A stretch of DNA of 64,000 nt from Acinetobacter brisouisimilis (GTDB lineage: Bacteria > Pseudomonadota > Gammaproteobacteria > Pseudomonadales > Moraxellaceae), in assembly GCF_000368265.1 (NCBI RefSeq), contig NZ_KB851218.1:425246-489245 (forward strand), in the 5' to 3' direction. Below the pieces are notes generated by a model. It made no database searches. It had not been told where the DNA came from and was given only the letters and a program-made list of their open reading frames with translations. Of the stretch, positions 57,810 through 64,000 are shown piece by piece; position 1 is the stretch's first letter, and every line of letters begins with the position of its first letter. The position numbers were made by a program, and so were the translations under genes.

Positions 57810-57842
57810 AAAAAGCACCCCCAACGGTTAAGTTGAGGGTGC
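57810..57842 (-). terminator. rRNA operon terminator
   Basis: On the minus strand GCACCCTCAAC-TTAACC-GTTGGGGGTGC followed by six T, 13 bp after the 5S gene. One G-U pair in the stem. Confidence 0.85.
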
Positions 57843-57855
57843 CTGGAATAATGAG

Positions 57856-57969
57856 CTGGCGATGACTTACTCTCACATGGGTAACCCCACACTACCATCA
57901 GCGCTAAGAGGTTTCACTTCTGAGTTCGGGAAGGGATCAGGTGGTTCACTCTTGCTATGGTCGCCAGCA
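57856..57969 (-). rRNA. rrf: 5S ribosomal RNA
   Basis: 114 nt. The ends GCTGGCGACC and GGTCATCGCCAGC pair (terminal helix I), and the interior AGTGAACCACCTGATCCC and CCGAACTCAGAAGTGAAACC are the conserved 5S segments on the minus strand. It is the last gene of the operon, about 200 bp after 23S. Confidence 0.95.
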
Positions 57970-58168
57970 CAACTGTTATGGACATTTTCGGGTTTTATGC
58001 TCAGATCACGTTGATCTTGTTGCTACCGTACTGTGTACCAAATGAGTTATTAACAAATTGGTTTGTTGAGTCTTACTTTAAGCAGTTCATTTTAGCGTTT
58101 TGCTTAACTTAATCAAGCTGTTTTGCTGTTTTATGAATCGATTGAGCTTTATATACAACTGCTTGGGT

Positions 58169-61074
<2,906 letters not shown>

Positions 61075-61468
61075 CCCAAACAGTCGTTATTACCTACAAG
61101 TAGTAATAAGACATGATCAATGATTTCTCATCAATCTCTTACAGTTTGAAGTACTGTGAACTTAATCACTGTACAGCTTCAATCTAATTCATATACCAAA
61201 ACGCTTGATTCAGTTAATTTGCTAGTTCTCATTTCAATTCTTAATTAAACCGTAACACTTACGCATTACTGTCAATCTTGAATTAAATGAGTTGAACAAT
61301 TTATTTCAGACTCAATTTTACCAATCTGTTAATGAGTTAATGTGTCCTCGTCGGATCACACTAATACCGTGATACTTAAATCACAGAAGTTAATAAAATT
61401 AAAACCCTTAGGTTTTTCTCTTACTAAATTCTGTAATCTTTAGCTCGAATTCTAATCTTCAGAATTCG
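61075..61468. other. tRNA-Ala to 23S spacer
   Basis: 394 bp of transcribed spacer without a gene. It holds hairpins such as GAATTCT/AGAATTC at 61448-61468, next to the tRNA-Ala 3' end, and an imperfect hairpin around 61145-61182, probably RNA-processing structures. Confidence 0.6.
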
Positions 61469-61544
61469 TGGTGGAGACTAACGGAGTCGAACCGTTGACC
61501 TCCTGCGTGCAAAGCAGGCGCTCTACCAACTAAGCTAAGTCCCC
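61469..61544 (-). tRNA. tRNA-Ala (anticodon TGC)
   Basis: 76 nt including an encoded CCA. The acceptor stem GGGGACT/AGTCTCC, the D-loop AGTTGGTAGA, anticodon TGC at 61509-61511 and T-loop GTTCGACTC are in place. It is the second tRNA of the rRNA spacer. Confidence 0.97.
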
Positions 61545-61611
61545 AGCTTATCATTTCGATTTGTATATCTAAGTTTCTGTAACCTTGATCTCTCAATCTC
61601 AGTTGTAGACT

Positions 61612-61688
<77 letters not shown>

Positions 61689-61701
61689 ATTCGATATACC
61701 A

Positions 61702-63442
<1,741 letters not shown>

Positions 63443-63495
63443 CAATTCTCTTAATGATCTTCTCGATGATTCGTCATCATCAAGCTAGGTCGGCT

Positions 63496-63523
63496 ATGTT
63501 ACTCTATTTTATGATAAAGTCAA
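63496..63523 (-). promoter_or_regulatory. rRNA operon promoter P2
   Basis: On the minus strand TTGACT (63518-63523), 16 bp, TAACAT (63496-63501). It lies about 140 bp downstream of P1 in the direction of transcription. Confidence 0.6.
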
Positions 63524-63635
63524 CAGGTAATTTCGATATTTTTAAAACTCATTCAATCAACCTAAAATCTAACTTATCAAGCTAAATCCTTGTTAATCAA
63601 CAAGTTTTTATCTGCATCACCGCCGATGGATACGC

Positions 63636-63663
63636 ATTATAGACCATAACCATTCTAACGCAA
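63636..63663 (-). promoter_or_regulatory. rRNA operon promoter P1
   Basis: On the minus strand TTGCGT (63658-63663), 16 bp, TATAAT (63636-63641), followed by a GC-rich discriminator GCG. An A-rich stretch (GAAAAAAGGG) immediately upstream of the -35 could act as an UP element. A consensus -10 with a GC discriminator is typical of stringently controlled rRNA promoters. Confidence 0.75.
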
Positions 63664-63946
63664 CCCTTTTTTCAACCCAATAATATCATCTGTCTCTTTT
63701 TTATACTCAATTAAATTTAACTTATTGTTATATATAATGTTTTATTTTAAATAAAAATACTCTTTTTTATAAGATAACTATTATCCTTTTTTGTATAGCC
63801 TAAAAATTTAACTGGAATTATAAAAACATCATCATGATTTATTTAACATCCTTAAAACTCTCCACCACAAAAACTCAGTGATCGAATTAGCTATTACATA
63901 TAACTGACTCAATATAACTCCAAAATCTGAAAGTCAGAAAATTCCA

Positions 63947-64000
63947 AATAGCGAATAGCGAATAGCGAATAGCGAATAGCGAATAGCGAATAGCGAATAG
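63947..64000. repeat. Heptamer tandem repeat (AATAGCG)n at the window edge
   Basis: Seven full copies plus AATAG of a perfect 7-bp unit AATAGCG fill the last 54 bases and reach the window end, so the array is at least 7.7 units and may continue. There is no variation among the visible copies. Confidence 0.95.

Noticed and set aside
63947..64000. CRISPR-like repeat at the window end
   Set aside because: The 7-bp units are directly adjacent with no spacers; this is a simple tandem repeat.

Overview
The window is a chromosomal segment of a gamma-proteobacterium of the genus Acinetobacter. The 16S rRNA gene, the tRNA-Ile/tRNA-Ala spacer, the low to moderate G+C, and the pgm-(pgt1)-gne1-gpi-ugd-galU-itrA ... 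wzx-gna-fkpA-murJ gene order all fit that genus. I see no insertion sequence, prophage or CRISPR array. Most of the window is core genome; the accessory part is a capsule-type polysaccharide locus in the middle.

Layout. 1-5 kb: start of pncB, dtd, an SCP2-domain protein, a small membrane protein, and serB divergent from a membrane protein in the ytjB/smp position. 5-12 kb: a co-directional block ribBA-ribH-nusB-thiL-pgpA, then glmU-glmS (UDP-GlcNAc supply). 12-20 kb: an ArgO-like exporter, mqo, an MFS transporter followed by an unknown hydrophobic protein, a homocysteine methyltransferase with an amino acid permease, and gltP. 20.7-37.6 kb: the surface polysaccharide locus. 37.9-43 kb: two FKBP-type prolyl isomerases, murJ, ampD, dgkA, rph. 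43-57.7 kb: FabR-like regulator, dsbA, ubiG-gph-yciK, an RcnB-like protein, ribF-ileS-lspA-fkpB, a nucleosidase, a RutR-like regulator, argA, and a DMT transporter divergent from a LysR regulator. 57.8-63.3 kb: a complete rRNA operon on the minus strand (16S, tRNA-Ile, tRNA-Ala, 23S, 5S) with two recognisable promoters and a terminator. The window ends inside a heptamer tandem repeat.

The polysaccharide locus is the part that repays attention. It supplies sugar nucleotides (pgm, gpi, galU, gne1, gna plus a second epimerase), an initiating phosphoglycosyltransferase, four glycosyltransferases and a Wzx flippase. Three things stand out. No Wzy polymerase and no Wza/Wzb/Wzc export genes are present, although gna is directly followed by the fkpA-murJ flank where wza-wzb-wzc usually sit. 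The gene in the ugd position encodes a dehydrogenase-like protein whose active-site cysteine is replaced by asparagine. The phosphoglycerol transferase gene has its own promoter behind a terminator.

Other leads are a possible small RNA between rph and the FabR-like gene, an inverted repeat in the leader of the capsule operon, and the heptamer repeat upstream of the rRNA operon. Product names rest on recognised motifs, length and gene order read by eye; no database search was run.
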